Source: Streptomyces luomodiensis
Lineage (GTDB): Bacteria; Actinomycetota; Actinomycetes; Streptomycetales; Streptomycetaceae
Length of the DNA: 64,000 nucleotides
Direction: 5' to 3'
NCBI RefSeq assembly: GCF_031679605.1
Contig: NZ_CP117522.1
Coordinates: forward strand, 1,240,001 to 1,304,000
The position numbers were made by a program, and so were the translations under genes. Shown piece after piece: positions 26,280-34,070 of the stretch; the stretch's first letter is position 1; each line of letters opens with the position of its first letter. The notes under the pieces are model-generated. The model did not search any database. It was not told the DNA's origin and saw only the letters and a program-made list of their open reading frames with translations.

Positions 26280-28007
26280 TCACTCCGGGAGCGGGACGGC
26301 CCACACCAGGCGGGTGCCACCGTTGGGGGGCTCGCTCAGCTTCAGCTCGCCGCCCAGCTTCTCGGCGCGCTCGGCCAGGTTCCGCAGTCCGCTGCGCCGG
26401 CCGCCCCCGGGGATGCCCACCCCGTCGTCCGTGACGGTGAGGGTCAGCCGACCGGACGCCACGACCAGCGATATCTCGGCGGCACCGGCCCGTGCGTGGC
26501 GGGCGACGTTGGACAGCGCCTCGGCGAGGACGGCCACCATGTCGTCCGCGACGGAGTGCGGCACATCGGTGTCGACCAGTCCCTCGGTGCGCAGCGAGGG
26601 GGTGAAGCCGAGCGCGGGCACGGCCTCCTCGATGGTCTTGGCCGTACGGACCCGCAGCCCCTGGACGGCGGGGCCCGCCTCGTGCGAGCGCAGTCCGAAG
26701 ATGGTCGAGCGGATGATCTTGATGGTGTCGTCCAGGTCGTCCACCACCCGCAGCAGTCGTTCGGAGCCCTCCGGGTGCTGGACGAAGCGCAGGGTGGACT
26801 GGAGCGTCATCCCGGCGGCGAACAGCCGCTGGATGGCCAGGTCGTGCAGATCGCGGGCGATCCGGTCGCGGTCCTCGAGCAGGGCGAGCTGCTCGGCGTC
26901 ACGCCGCCGCTCGGCCAGTTTCATCGCGATCGCCGCCTGGCCGGCGAAGCCCAGCAGGGTATCGGTCTCGATCTGGGTGAAGGCGGGGCTGTCCGCCGTA
27001 CGGGCCAGCGAGAGCACCCCGCCCACTCCGTCGCTCGTCCGCATCGGTACCGCGACGGCCGGGCCGAGCCCCTCCCAGCGCTGCGGTCCGGCGGTGATCC
27101 GCGGATCGTTCTGGACATCGGTGCTGGTGACCGGCTCGGAGGCGGTGAAGGCCGCCCCGCCGAAGGTGCCCTTGCGGGGCAGCACCAGACCGCGGTGGGC
27201 CTCGGCCTCGGTCCCCGCCGCCAGCGCGACCTGGAGCTCGTCGGAGCCGGCCACCGGCAGCATCAGCACGCCCAGATCGGCGGAGAGGATCCGGCGGGCG
27301 TGCTCGACGATCAGCTCCAGGACCGTGGTCTCGTCCACTCCGGACAGCAGACTGCGGGTGACCTCGGCGTTCGCCTCCAGCCAGCGCTGGCGGTGGCGGG
27401 TCTCCTCGTACAGCCGGGCGTTCTCGATGGCCACTCCGGCGGCCACGGCCAGGGTGGACAGCACCGTCTCGTCCTCGCCGTCGAACTCCTCACCGCCCCG
27501 CTTCCCGGTGAGGTGGAGATGGCCGAAGACCTCGTCCCGCACCCGGATGGGCACTTCCAAGGAGGACCGCACCGGCGGGCGGTTCGGCGGAAGGCCGTGG
27601 CAGGCCGGATGCTCCGAATTCCCGTCCGGCGGCAGCGGCTGCGGCTGCGGCTGCGGCAGCGGGTGGCGGATCAGCTCCCCCAGGACGCCGTGGCCGGACG
27701 GCAGCCGCCCGGTCGGCTCGGTCCGCTCCTCGGCCACGCCCGCCGGGACGGAGGCGGCCAGCCGCTGATCGTCGCCGATCACGCTCAGCGCCCCGTGTTC
27801 GGCGTCCACCAGCACCACCGCGGCCTCGACGATCCTCCGCAGCACATGCGACAGATCCAGCTCCCGGCCCACCGAAAGAACCGCCTCCAGCAGGCTGTGC
27901 ACCCGGTCCTGCGTGCCGCGCACACCGTCGATGCGCCCCTGTAGCTCTTCCAGCAGTTCGTCCAGCCGTAGCCGGGGCGGGTACTCCGTACTCCTCGCGC
28001 TCTCCAT
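26280..28007 (-). CDS. DevS/DosT-like sensor histidine kinase (two GAF domains)
   Basis: A 575-residue cytoplasmic kinase. GAF-A lies at about residues 45-195, GAF-B about 205-365, HisKA_3 with the phospho-acceptor His388 in DRDRIARDLHDLAIQRLFAA, and a C-terminal ATPase with EALSNVARHA (N box) and VTDDGVGIP (G box). The layout and linker match DevS/DosT. In DevS the haem ligand is the second His of a PPHHPP motif; here the same place reads PPNRPP (Arg143), so GAF-A probably does not bind haem the same way. ATG 28007 or GTG 28013 may start translation, GGAGG serving both. Likely partner of the DevR-like regulator at 23982. Confidence 0.9.
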   Translation of the reverse strand: MESARSTEYPPRLRLDELLEELQGRIDGVRGTQDRVHSLLEAVLSVGRELDLSHVLRRIVEAAVVLVDAEHGALSVIGDDQRLAASVPAGVAEERTEPTGRLPSGHGVLGELIRHPLPQPQPQPLPPDGNSEHPACHGLPPNRPPVRSSLEVPIRVRDEVFGHLHLTGKRGGEEFDGEDETVLSTLAVAAGVAIENARLYEETRHRQRWLEANAEVTRSLLSGVDETTVLELIVEHARRILSADLGVLMLPVAGSDELQVALAAGTEAEAHRGLVLPRKGTFGGAAFTASEPVTSTDVQNDPRITAGPQRWEGLGPAVAVPMRTSDGVGGVLSLARTADSPAFTQIETDTLLGFAGQAAIAMKLAERRRDAEQLALLEDRDRIARDLHDLAIQRLFAAGMTLQSTLRFVQHPEGSERLLRVVDDLDDTIKIIRSTIFGLRSHEAGPAVQGLRVRTAKTIEEAVPALGFTPSLRTEGLVDTDVPHSVADDMVAVLAEALSNVARHARAGAAEISLVVASGRLTLTVTDDGVGIPGGGRRSGLRNLAERAEKLGGELKLSEPPNGGTRLVWAVPLPE

Positions 28008-28146
28008 ACCCACGGTGCCTCCGTCGGCCTCACCGCGCTCGGCGCGGCATTCCGCACGGCCCTCACTCTCTTCACGGTAGCCGCGCCCGGCGGCCGGTGA
28101 GTGCCGTGCACCGGGATGACCTGGTCGGGCGGGTCGCGCCCCCGGG

Positions 28147-28650
28147 TCACCCGAGCGCGGGGCCCGCCCCCTCCGGCCCCCGGACCAGCTCTTCGAGCCG
28201 GTCAAGGAAGATCCGCTGCTTCGCCACGATCTTCCGGCGGGCCTCGTCCGGGCCGAACCAGGCGACCCGGTCGACCTCGGGGAATTCCCGTATCCGGCCG
28301 GAACCCCTCGGCCACTCCATGGCGAACGTGCCGGGAGAGATCCCCTCCGGATCGAGATCGCCCTTCAGCGCCCAGACGGTGACGTACTTGCCCCCGGTCT
28401 GGGTCACGGAACCGAGCGGCATCAGCCCACCGTCGGGCGGCGGCGTGCCGAGCTCCTCCTCGAACTCCCGGCGCGCGGCGGCCTCCGGGGTCTCGTCCCC
28501 GTCGTACTCCCCCTTGGGCACCGTCCAGGCGCCCTCGTCCTTCGCGGCCCAGAACGGGCCGCCCATATGGGCGAGCAGAACTTCAACGGCCGGGTCGGCC
28601 GGGCCCGTACCCCGGTACAGCAGGATTCCGGCGCTGCGCTTACGCGTCAC
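28147..28650 (-). CDS. Nudix hydrolase
   Basis: A 167-residue Nudix protein: the box GEYDGDETPEAAARREFEEE then LG matches GX5EX7REUXEEXG. It opens with KRSAGILLYR and contains WTVPKGEYD, typical of the NUDIX DR1025/bacterial MutT-like group that hydrolyses nucleoside diphosphate linkages; the substrate is unknown. GTG 28650 is chosen because the domain begins straight after it. Single gene between the kinase and the methyltransferase, all on the minus strand. Confidence 0.88.
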   Translation of the reverse strand: MTRKRSAGILLYRGTGPADPAVEVLLAHMGGPFWAAKDEGAWTVPKGEYDGDETPEAAARREFEEELGTPPPDGGLMPLGSVTQTGGKYVTVWALKGDLDPEGISPGTFAMEWPRGSGRIREFPEVDRVAWFGPDEARRKIVAKQRIFLDRLEELVRGPEGAGPALG

Positions 28651-28708
28651 AGCGCCCAGTGTGCGCCCACGCGCCCACACCCCACAGTCGGCGGGCCGGG
28701 TCCGCCGG

Positions 28709-29497
28709 TCAGCCCTTGCGGGCGTATCCGAGGTAGGTGACCAGCGGCCGGGCGTCCGGGGCGAGGACGAAGTCGACGATCGGCGGGATCTGCTCATCGC
28801 TGATCCGCCCCCGGCGGCGCGCCATGGTGGCCTTGACCAGGCTGCGCGGGTCCTTGGGCTTGAAGTCGCAGATGTCCTCGTTGCGCAGGCCGTGCCGGTC
28901 CAGCGCGGTGGTCAGCTCGGCGGGGGTGCGCAGCCGCGCCGCCGTATAGCGGCCGGCCGGCATGATCCGGGTCATCGGGAGGCGCTGGAAGGCGCCGAGG
29001 TAGATCAGCCGGGAGAGCAGGGTGCGGTTGACGGTGTCGTAGATCAGCACACCGCCGGGCCGCAGCACCCGGGCGGCCTCCGCCAGCACCCGGTCCAGCT
29101 CCGGGGTGATCTCGAAGGTGTCGGCGTAGTAGGCGAGGTCGAACGCGCCGTCGGCGAGGCCGAGTTCCTCGGCGGGCGCGGTGCGGTACTCGATCCCCGA
29201 GTGCCCGCCCTCGCTCGCAGCGCCCGCAGCGCCCGCCTCGCGCGCCATCTCGGTGGCGGTGGCGGAGGGGTCGACCGCGACGACGCCGAAGCCGAGACCG
29301 GCCAGCCCGCGGGCCAGCAGCCCGCGGCCGCTGCCCACGACCAGGGCACGGCTGCCGGACGCGGACAGGCCCACGCGCTCGACGGTGGTGCGGACGTATT
29401 CCAGGCGGGTGTCCTGGAAGGAGACGGCCCTGATCTGACGGCCGTCGACGGCCTCGGGCGACCGTGAGTCCAGTTCGATGTGCGGGGCGGCGGCCAT
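28709..29497 (-). CDS. Class I SAM-dependent methyltransferase
   Basis: A 262-residue Rossmann methyltransferase: motif I ALVVGSGRGLLARGLAGLG, acidic residue in VVAVDPSATA, then YADTFEITPELDRVLAEAAR and LRPGGVLIYDTVNR. It resembles UbiG/methyltransferase-11 proteins. ATG 29497 follows GGGAGAAG. It is divergent from the HxlR regulator, with a perfect palindrome in the gap, so it is a likely regulatory target. The substrate is unknown. Confidence 0.85.
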   Translation of the reverse strand: MAAAPHIELDSRSPEAVDGRQIRAVSFQDTRLEYVRTTVERVGLSASGSRALVVGSGRGLLARGLAGLGFGVVAVDPSATATEMAREAGAAGAASEGGHSGIEYRTAPAEELGLADGAFDLAYYADTFEITPELDRVLAEAARVLRPGGVLIYDTVNRTLLSRLIYLGAFQRLPMTRIMPAGRYTAARLRTPAELTTALDRHGLRNEDICDFKPKDPRSLVKATMARRRGRISDEQIPPIVDFVLAPDARPLVTYLGYARKG

Positions 29498-29603
29498 CGT
29501 CTTCTCCCTCACGCGTGTGCGGACACGGGTGTGCGGATTCACCGGTACCTGGGGTCGCCGCCCGGACGGACCGGACGGGTTCCCCGAGGAAACCTAACAT
29601 CAT

Positions 29604-29622
29604 GAGTTCCCTCAGGGAACTC
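29604..29622. promoter_or_regulatory. Palindromic operator for the HxlR regulator
   Basis: GAGTTCCCTCAGGGAACTC is a perfect inverted repeat (8-base arms, 3-base centre) 16 bases before the hxlR-type start. A related imperfect palindrome, GGTTCCCCGAGGAAACC, lies at 29578-29594. HxlR proteins are dimeric winged-helix factors that commonly bind such sites next to their own gene. Confidence 0.65.
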
Positions 29623-29637
29623 GGGTAGGCTCGTGTC

Positions 29638-30147
29638 ATGACCCGTACTCCGCTCGCCGACGTGGCCTGTTCGATCGCCCGCGCCACCGATCTGTTCGGC
29701 GACGCCTGGACGGCGCTGATCATGCGAGATGTGCTCACCGGGGTCACCCGCTTCGACGACCTCGCCCATGACCTGGGCATTTCGCGCAAAGTCCTGGCCG
29801 CCCGGCTGTCCCGGCTGGTCGAGGAGGGGGTGCTGGTCCGGGAGCGGTACCAGGAGCGGCCGCCGCGTGAGCACTACCGCGCCACGCTCAAGGGCGAGGA
29901 GCTCTATCCGGTGCTGCTCGCCCTGATGGAGTGGGGCGACCGCTGGTACGCCGGCCCGGCCGGGCCGCCGGCCCGGATCCGTCACCTCGGCTGCGGCCTC
30001 GACACCACACCGGTGTCCGTGTGCGCCCACTGCGGCGAGCCGCTGACGGTCGGCAACACCACCCAGCTCCCGGGCCCCGGCGGGCGCACCGGACCCGGCA
30101 CCCGTGTCCTGGGGCCGCTGCTGGCCGCCCGGGAGGACGAGGCGTGA
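29638..30147 (+). CDS. HxlR-family transcriptional regulator
   Basis: A 169-residue winged-helix protein. The HxlR signature is clear: ATDLFGDAWTALIMRDVLTG, TRFDDLAHDLGISRKVLAAR, LVEEGVLVRERYQERPPREH, and ALMEWGDRWY. A C-terminal CAHC pair might bind metal or sense redox state. Divergent from the methyltransferase, with its putative operator between them. Confidence 0.92.
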   Translation: MTRTPLADVACSIARATDLFGDAWTALIMRDVLTGVTRFDDLAHDLGISRKVLAARLSRLVEEGVLVRERYQERPPREHYRATLKGEELYPVLLALMEWGDRWYAGPAGPPARIRHLGCGLDTTPVSVCAHCGEPLTVGNTTQLPGPGGRTGPGTRVLGPLLAAREDEA

Positions 30148-30236
30148 CCGCGCACCCGGCGGCGGCGGAGGTTTGAGACAACGGCAAGGGGCACTCGGCA
30201 CAGCAGCCGGGCACCCGACTACGAGGAGCGCCGACC

Positions 30237-30689
30237 ATGCGCTACGAAGAACTGACGGGCCTGGTCCAGGCCCGCGCCCAGCTCCCCGACCGTCAGTCGG
30301 CCGAACGGACGGTACGGGCGACGCTCGAAACCCTCGCCGAGCGCATCCCGGGCGGGCTGGCGAACCATATGGCCGCACAGCTGCCGCAGGAGGCGGGCGA
30401 GCCCCTGCGCCGGATCGCCGCCTCCCAGGAGGGCACCCCTGAGGAGCGGGAATACCGGCGGGAGCACGGCGAGCGGTTCGACCTCACCGGTTTCGCCGGC
30501 CGGATCGCCTGGCGCACCGAGCACACCGAGGAGGAGGCGCTGCGCGAGGCGGCCGCCTTCTTCGAGGTGCTGGACTCGGCCGTGGACCCGGAGCTGATGG
30601 AGAAGCTCTACGGCGTGCTGCCGAGCGACATCCGGGAGCTGCTGCCGGAGGCGGGGGCCGAACAGGGTACGCGGCGCGAGCAGACGTAA
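30237..30689 (+). CDS. DUF2267 protein
   Basis: A 150-residue helical protein with two repeats of the DUF2267 type: QSAERTVRATLETLAERIPG, then LANHMAAQLPQE; and HTEEEALREAAAFFEVLDSA, then MEKLYGVLPSDIRELLP. The function is unknown. Such proteins often sit among stress genes in streptomycetes. ATG 30237 follows CGAGGAGCGCC. Confidence 0.82.
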   Translation: MRYEELTGLVQARAQLPDRQSAERTVRATLETLAERIPGGLANHMAAQLPQEAGEPLRRIAASQEGTPEEREYRREHGERFDLTGFAGRIAWRTEHTEEEALREAAAFFEVLDSAVDPELMEKLYGVLPSDIRELLPEAGAEQGTRREQT

Positions 30690-30771
30690 GCACCCCGCGC
30701 CACGGCGGGAGCGGACGTCAGCACCCCGCGCCACGGCGGGAGCAGACGTCAGCACCCCGCGACACGGCGCG
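30680..30771 (+). repeat. 31-bp tandem repeat after the DUF2267 gene
   Basis: The unit cagacgtaagcaccccgcgc followed by cacggcgggag occurs about three times (from about 30680, 30711 and 30742), with the third copy degraded and fragments continuing to ~30800. The first copy overlaps the stop codon of the DUF2267 gene. The 194-base gap to 30884 holds nothing else recognised. Confidence 0.6.
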
Positions 30772-30883
30772 AACGTAAGCATCCCCGCGACACCCTCGGC
30801 AGGAGTCATCAGCCCGCCGCGAGGAGCAAGCACCGCGCCACCCCGCAGCCGCGCCCCGCCCCTGGCCCCGGGCGTCGCGCCCC

Positions 30884-31222
30884 TCACTCCGTCTGCCCCG
30901 GGTGGTCGGGGTGGCCGTGGCGCGGCGGGGGGCTCGGCTCGGCCGCCGTCTGCGGCGTCACCGGCGAACCGCCGCGCGGCGGCGAGGGCCGCTCGGGGAG
31001 CGGCTCGGCACCCGGCTCGCCCGGCGAGGGGGTGGCGCCGCTCTCCAGCTGGCGCAGGCGCGCCGTGAGCACCTCGACGACCGGAAGGCGGTCGGCGTGG
31101 GAGCGCTCGTACTCCAGCAGTTGCCCCAGCTGCTCCGCACCGAGGCTGCGGATGCGGTGCTGGAGCGCGCTGAGCGGCAGATGGTCGTAGTCGGCGAGCG
31201 GCAGTTCGTCGTGGGTGCTCAT
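30884..31222 (-). CDS. Conserved hypothetical protein with Pro-rich tail
   Basis: A 112-residue protein. Residues 1-65 are folded and helical (LADYDHLPLSALQHRIRSLG, then AEQLGQLLEYERSHADRLPV), a pattern seen in a widespread actinobacterial family of unknown function; the rest is Pro/Gly/Glu-rich and probably disordered. ATG 31222 is preceded by CGGGAGGAGAACGG. No partner is obvious. Confidence 0.65.
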   Translation of the reverse strand: MSTHDELPLADYDHLPLSALQHRIRSLGAEQLGQLLEYERSHADRLPVVEVLTARLRQLESGATPSPGEPGAEPLPERPSPPRGGSPVTPQTAAEPSPPPRHGHPDHPGQTE

Positions 31223-31425
31223 CCGTTCTCCTCCCGGGCCCGCCGCGGATGGGTGTGCGGGTGGCTTCGCGGACCGGTCTCCGCTGCCGAGGGTCGAGCG
31301 GGTACCCGCACACGTCGAACGAAAACGGCATAACGGACGAGCGGTGGCGGGAGGGAACCGCCACCCCGCTGCCCCGCCGCACGCGGCGCGTTGCCGTGGC
31401 GTGATCGTCTTGCCAGGCTGTCCCC

Positions 31426-32121
31426 ATGCCGATCACCGACCTGTCCGAGCTCGTCGACGAACTGCTCTCCGGGACCCGCCCGCTGCCGATCATCCCCGCG
31501 GGCGTCCCCGTGCTGCGCCAACCGGCCCTGCCGTACGAGGGCCAGCTGGCCGCGGACCAGCTGGACCGGCTGCTGGCGGCGATGCGGGAGGCGATGCACT
31601 CCGCGCCCGGCGTGGGGCTCGCCGCCCCGCAGATCGGTGTGCCGCTGCGGCTCGCGGTGATCGAGGACCCGGCGGAGGTGACGGCCGAGGTGCGGGAGGC
31701 GCGCGGCCGGGTGCCGCAGCCGTACCGGGTGCTGGTCAACCCCGTGTACGAAGCGGTCGGCGACGGCCGGGCGGCGTTCTTCGAGGGGTGTCTGAGCATC
31801 CCGGGCTGGCAGGCCGTGGTCAGCCGCCCGGACCGGATCCGGCTGCGCGGGCAGGACGTGAGCGGACGGGAGCTGGACGAGGAGTTCACCGGCTGGCCCG
31901 CGCGGATCGTCCAGCACGAGACCGACCACCTCGACGGCGTCCTCTATCTGGACCTGGCCGAAACCCGTTCCCTGTCCTCGGCCCAGGCCGTCAGCGACTA
32001 CTGGTCCCAGCCCACCCCCGCCGCCGCGGCCCGCTCGCTGGACTTCCCACTCCGGACCACCGCCGACGACAACAGCGGCAACGACAACGGCAACGACAAC
32101 AGGGGTGCTACCGCTCCGTAA
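31426..32121 (+). CDS. def: Peptide deformylase
   Basis: A 231-residue metallo-hydrolase that removes the formyl group from nascent proteins. All three motifs are present: GVGLAAPQIGV (motif 1), EGCLSIPGW (motif 2, with the Cys metal ligand) and QHETDHLDGVLY (motif 3, HExxH-type). A short Asn/Asp/Gly repeat (NDNGNDNR) ends the protein. Streptomycetes carry several def genes, so this is probably an extra copy. Confidence 0.95.
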   Translation: MPITDLSELVDELLSGTRPLPIIPAGVPVLRQPALPYEGQLAADQLDRLLAAMREAMHSAPGVGLAAPQIGVPLRLAVIEDPAEVTAEVREARGRVPQPYRVLVNPVYEAVGDGRAAFFEGCLSIPGWQAVVSRPDRIRLRGQDVSGRELDEEFTGWPARIVQHETDHLDGVLYLDLAETRSLSSAQAVSDYWSQPTPAAAARSLDFPLRTTADDNSGNDNGNDNRGATAP

Positions 32122-32349
32122 CCACGGGCCGACCCGCGGCATGTGTTCGTCATCGGCTGGCAGTCGCCGAATCACCACGCGGACACTGTGACGTACGTCG
32201 CCACGGCAAGACTGGTGAACGCCGGCGGTACGCGCCGCCTCCGCGTACCGCACCGGCGAGTGAGGCGTTTCTTCCCGCGTTCCTCCCCGCGTTTTTCCGC
32301 TGTTCCCCAGTCCCCACCGCTCCTGACGTCCCTCGAACGGAGAACAGGA
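32122..32349. promoter_or_regulatory. Probable promoter region of the acyltransferase pair
   Basis: A 228-base gap, more AT-rich than average. It contains a single GGTGAAC heptamer (GTTCACC on the complement, about 32215), which resembles one half of a streptomycete PHO box, but the second repeat is missing, so phosphate control is only a guess. Confidence 0.25.
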
Positions 32350-33117
32350 ATGTCCGGAATACCCGTGCTGACGACGTCCACCGCAACGCCGCCCACCAGC
32401 TCGTACGTCACCTCGATCGCCCACACCCCGGAGCAGGTCCACGCCGCGCAGCGACTGCGCTACCAGGTGTTCGGTGAGGAGCGGGGAGGCACGCTGGACA
32501 CGGCGGTCGACGGCCGCGACGTGGACGAGTTCGACGAAGTCATGGACCACCTGATCGTCACGGACACGGCGACGGACACCGTGGTCGGCACCTATCGGCT
32601 GCTCCCCCCGGGGCGCAGCGAACGGCTCTACTCGGACACCGAGTTCGATCTGCGCGGGCTTCCGGCCGAGGTCCGCTCGTCCATGGTCGAGGCGGGCCGC
32701 GCCTGTGTGCACGCCGACCACCGCTCGGGCGCCGTCATCAACCTCATGTGGGCCGGGCTGGCCCGCTACGTCCTGCTGTCCGGCCACCGCTATCTCGCGG
32801 GCTGCGCCTCGGTCCCGCTGGCCGAGGGCGAGCGGGCCGCCGCGAGCGCCTGGCTGCTCGGTACCACCAAGCACGCCGCCCCGCCCGAGCTGCGGGTCCA
32901 CCCGCACGACCCCTGGATCCCCTCGCGGCCGCTGGACACCGCGGCCGGCTACGCCGAGCTGCCGCCGCTGCTCCGCGGCTATCTGCGGATCGGCGCCTGG
33001 ATGTGCGGCTCCCCGCAGCACGACCGGGCCTTCAACGACGCCGACTTCTTCGTGCTGCTGGACACCGAGCGGATGAACGACCGCTACCGACGCTATTTCC
33101 TGGGCGCATCCCGGTGA
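32350..33117 (+). CDS. olsB: GNAT-family ornithine N-acyltransferase-like protein (OlsB-like)
   Basis: A 255-residue acyltransferase of the autoinducer-synthase-like GNAT group. VHAAQRLRYQVFGEERGG, then EFDEVMDHLIV, VVGTYRLLPP, and VEAGRACVHADHR is the acyl-carrier contact region. OlsB transfers a 3-hydroxyacyl chain to ornithine. It overlaps a PlsC-type acyltransferase by GTGA, the usual olsBA pair for ornithine lipids. ATG 32350 follows AGAACAGGA; an upstream start at 32143 gives low-complexity sequence. Confidence 0.82.
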   Translation: MSGIPVLTTSTATPPTSSYVTSIAHTPEQVHAAQRLRYQVFGEERGGTLDTAVDGRDVDEFDEVMDHLIVTDTATDTVVGTYRLLPPGRSERLYSDTEFDLRGLPAEVRSSMVEAGRACVHADHRSGAVINLMWAGLARYVLLSGHRYLAGCASVPLAEGERAAASAWLLGTTKHAAPPELRVHPHDPWIPSRPLDTAAGYAELPPLLRGYLRIGAWMCGSPQHDRAFNDADFFVLLDTERMNDRYRRYFLGASR

Positions 33118-33962
33118 CCGTGCCACTCGGGAGGACCGTGCCACTCGGGAGGACTCTGCCCGCGCACGCCTGGGCGGCCTGGTCACCGTGCACCACCGGC
33201 TGTGTCACCCACGCCGCCCAGCGCGTCCCCGCCACCCGCGTCGCCCGGCGGGCCGCGGTCTTCGGCCGGTCGGTGCTGGGCGCGCTGCTGTGCGGCCGGC
33301 GGATCGCCGAGCCCGAGACGCTGCGCATCCGTGCGGCGGCGGTCCTGGACTCCCTCGGCATCCGGCTGGAGGTGGCGGGCGGCACCACGCTCAGCGCCCC
33401 CGGCGGCACCGGCACGCTCGTCGTAGCGAACCACATCTCCTGGCTGGACATCGTCGCGCTGCTCGCGGTCGAGCCGGTGGTCATGCTGGCCAAACGGGAG
33501 ATCGCGGGCTGGCCGCTGGTCGGTCCGCTGGCCACCCGTGCGGGAACGCTCTACATCGACCGCGGCTCGCTGCGCGAACTCCCCCGTACCGTACGGGAGA
33601 TGGCGGCGCTGCTGCGCGCGGGCCGGTCGGTGATGGCCTTCCCGCAGGGCATCACCTGGTGTGCGGGGACGGGCGGCAGCTTCCGGCGGGCCACCTTCCA
33701 GGCCGCGCTGGACGCGGGCGCGCCGGTGCGTCCGGTGACGCTGGACTACGTCCAGCACGGTGTCCCGACCACGGTGGCCGCCTTCGTCGGCGAGGACGAC
33801 TTCGGCACCTCGCTGCGCCGGGTGATCCGCGCCGACGGGCTCACGGTGCGGGTGGCCGTGCACCGGCCGCTGCGGCCGGTGCACTCCGCCGACGACCGGC
33901 GCGTCCTGGCCGCGCGGGCGCAGGCCACCGTGTGCGGGGCGCGGCTGCCCGTGCACGGCTGA
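33114..33962 (+). CDS. olsA: 1-acyl-sn-glycerol-phosphate-type acyltransferase (OlsA-like, PlsC family)
   Basis: A 282-residue PlsC-family enzyme with the catalytic H-x4-D motif in VANHISWLDIV, a substrate motif AGTLYIDRGS, and the FPQGITWCAG motif typical of OlsA/NlaB-like proteins. It would add the second acyl chain to lyso-ornithine lipid. The GTG start overlaps the olsB stop, so the pair is translationally coupled. The first ~30 residues contain a short repeat (PLGRTVPLGRTLP). Confidence 0.85.
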   Translation: MTVPLGRTVPLGRTLPAHAWAAWSPCTTGCVTHAAQRVPATRVARRAAVFGRSVLGALLCGRRIAEPETLRIRAAAVLDSLGIRLEVAGGTTLSAPGGTGTLVVANHISWLDIVALLAVEPVVMLAKREIAGWPLVGPLATRAGTLYIDRGSLRELPRTVREMAALLRAGRSVMAFPQGITWCAGTGGSFRRATFQAALDAGAPVRPVTLDYVQHGVPTTVAAFVGEDDFGTSLRRVIRADGLTVRVAVHRPLRPVHSADDRRVLAARAQATVCGARLPVHG

Positions 33963-33970
33963 CGGTCCGT

Positions 33971-34001
33971 ATGCCCCGGACACCGGGTGTCCGGGGCATA
34001 C
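33971..34001. terminator. Strong hairpin after olsA
   Basis: TATGCCCCGGACACC and GGTGTCCGGGGCATA flank a single G: a perfect 15-base inverted repeat starting 9 bases after the olsA stop. No T run follows, as usual for high-GC actinobacterial terminators. Confidence 0.7.
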
Positions 34002-34027
34002 CGGCACGGCGGCGGCGAACCGCGCGA

Positions 34028-34063
34028 CGGAAGGGGGCGGGCCCATGGGCCCGCCCCCTTCCG
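34028..34063. terminator. Second perfect palindrome between convergent genes
   Basis: A 36-base perfect palindrome centred on CCCATGGG with arms CGGAAGGGGGCGGGCCCA / TGGGCCCGCCCCCTTCCG, ending 8 bases before the DUF2264 stop. Together with the hairpin at 33971-34001 it can terminate transcription from both sides. Confidence 0.7.
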
Positions 34064-34070
34064 CATGTGG

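Noticed and set aside
32200..32240. PHO box upstream of olsB
   Set aside because: Only one GTTCACC-like heptamer; the required adjacent direct repeat is absent.
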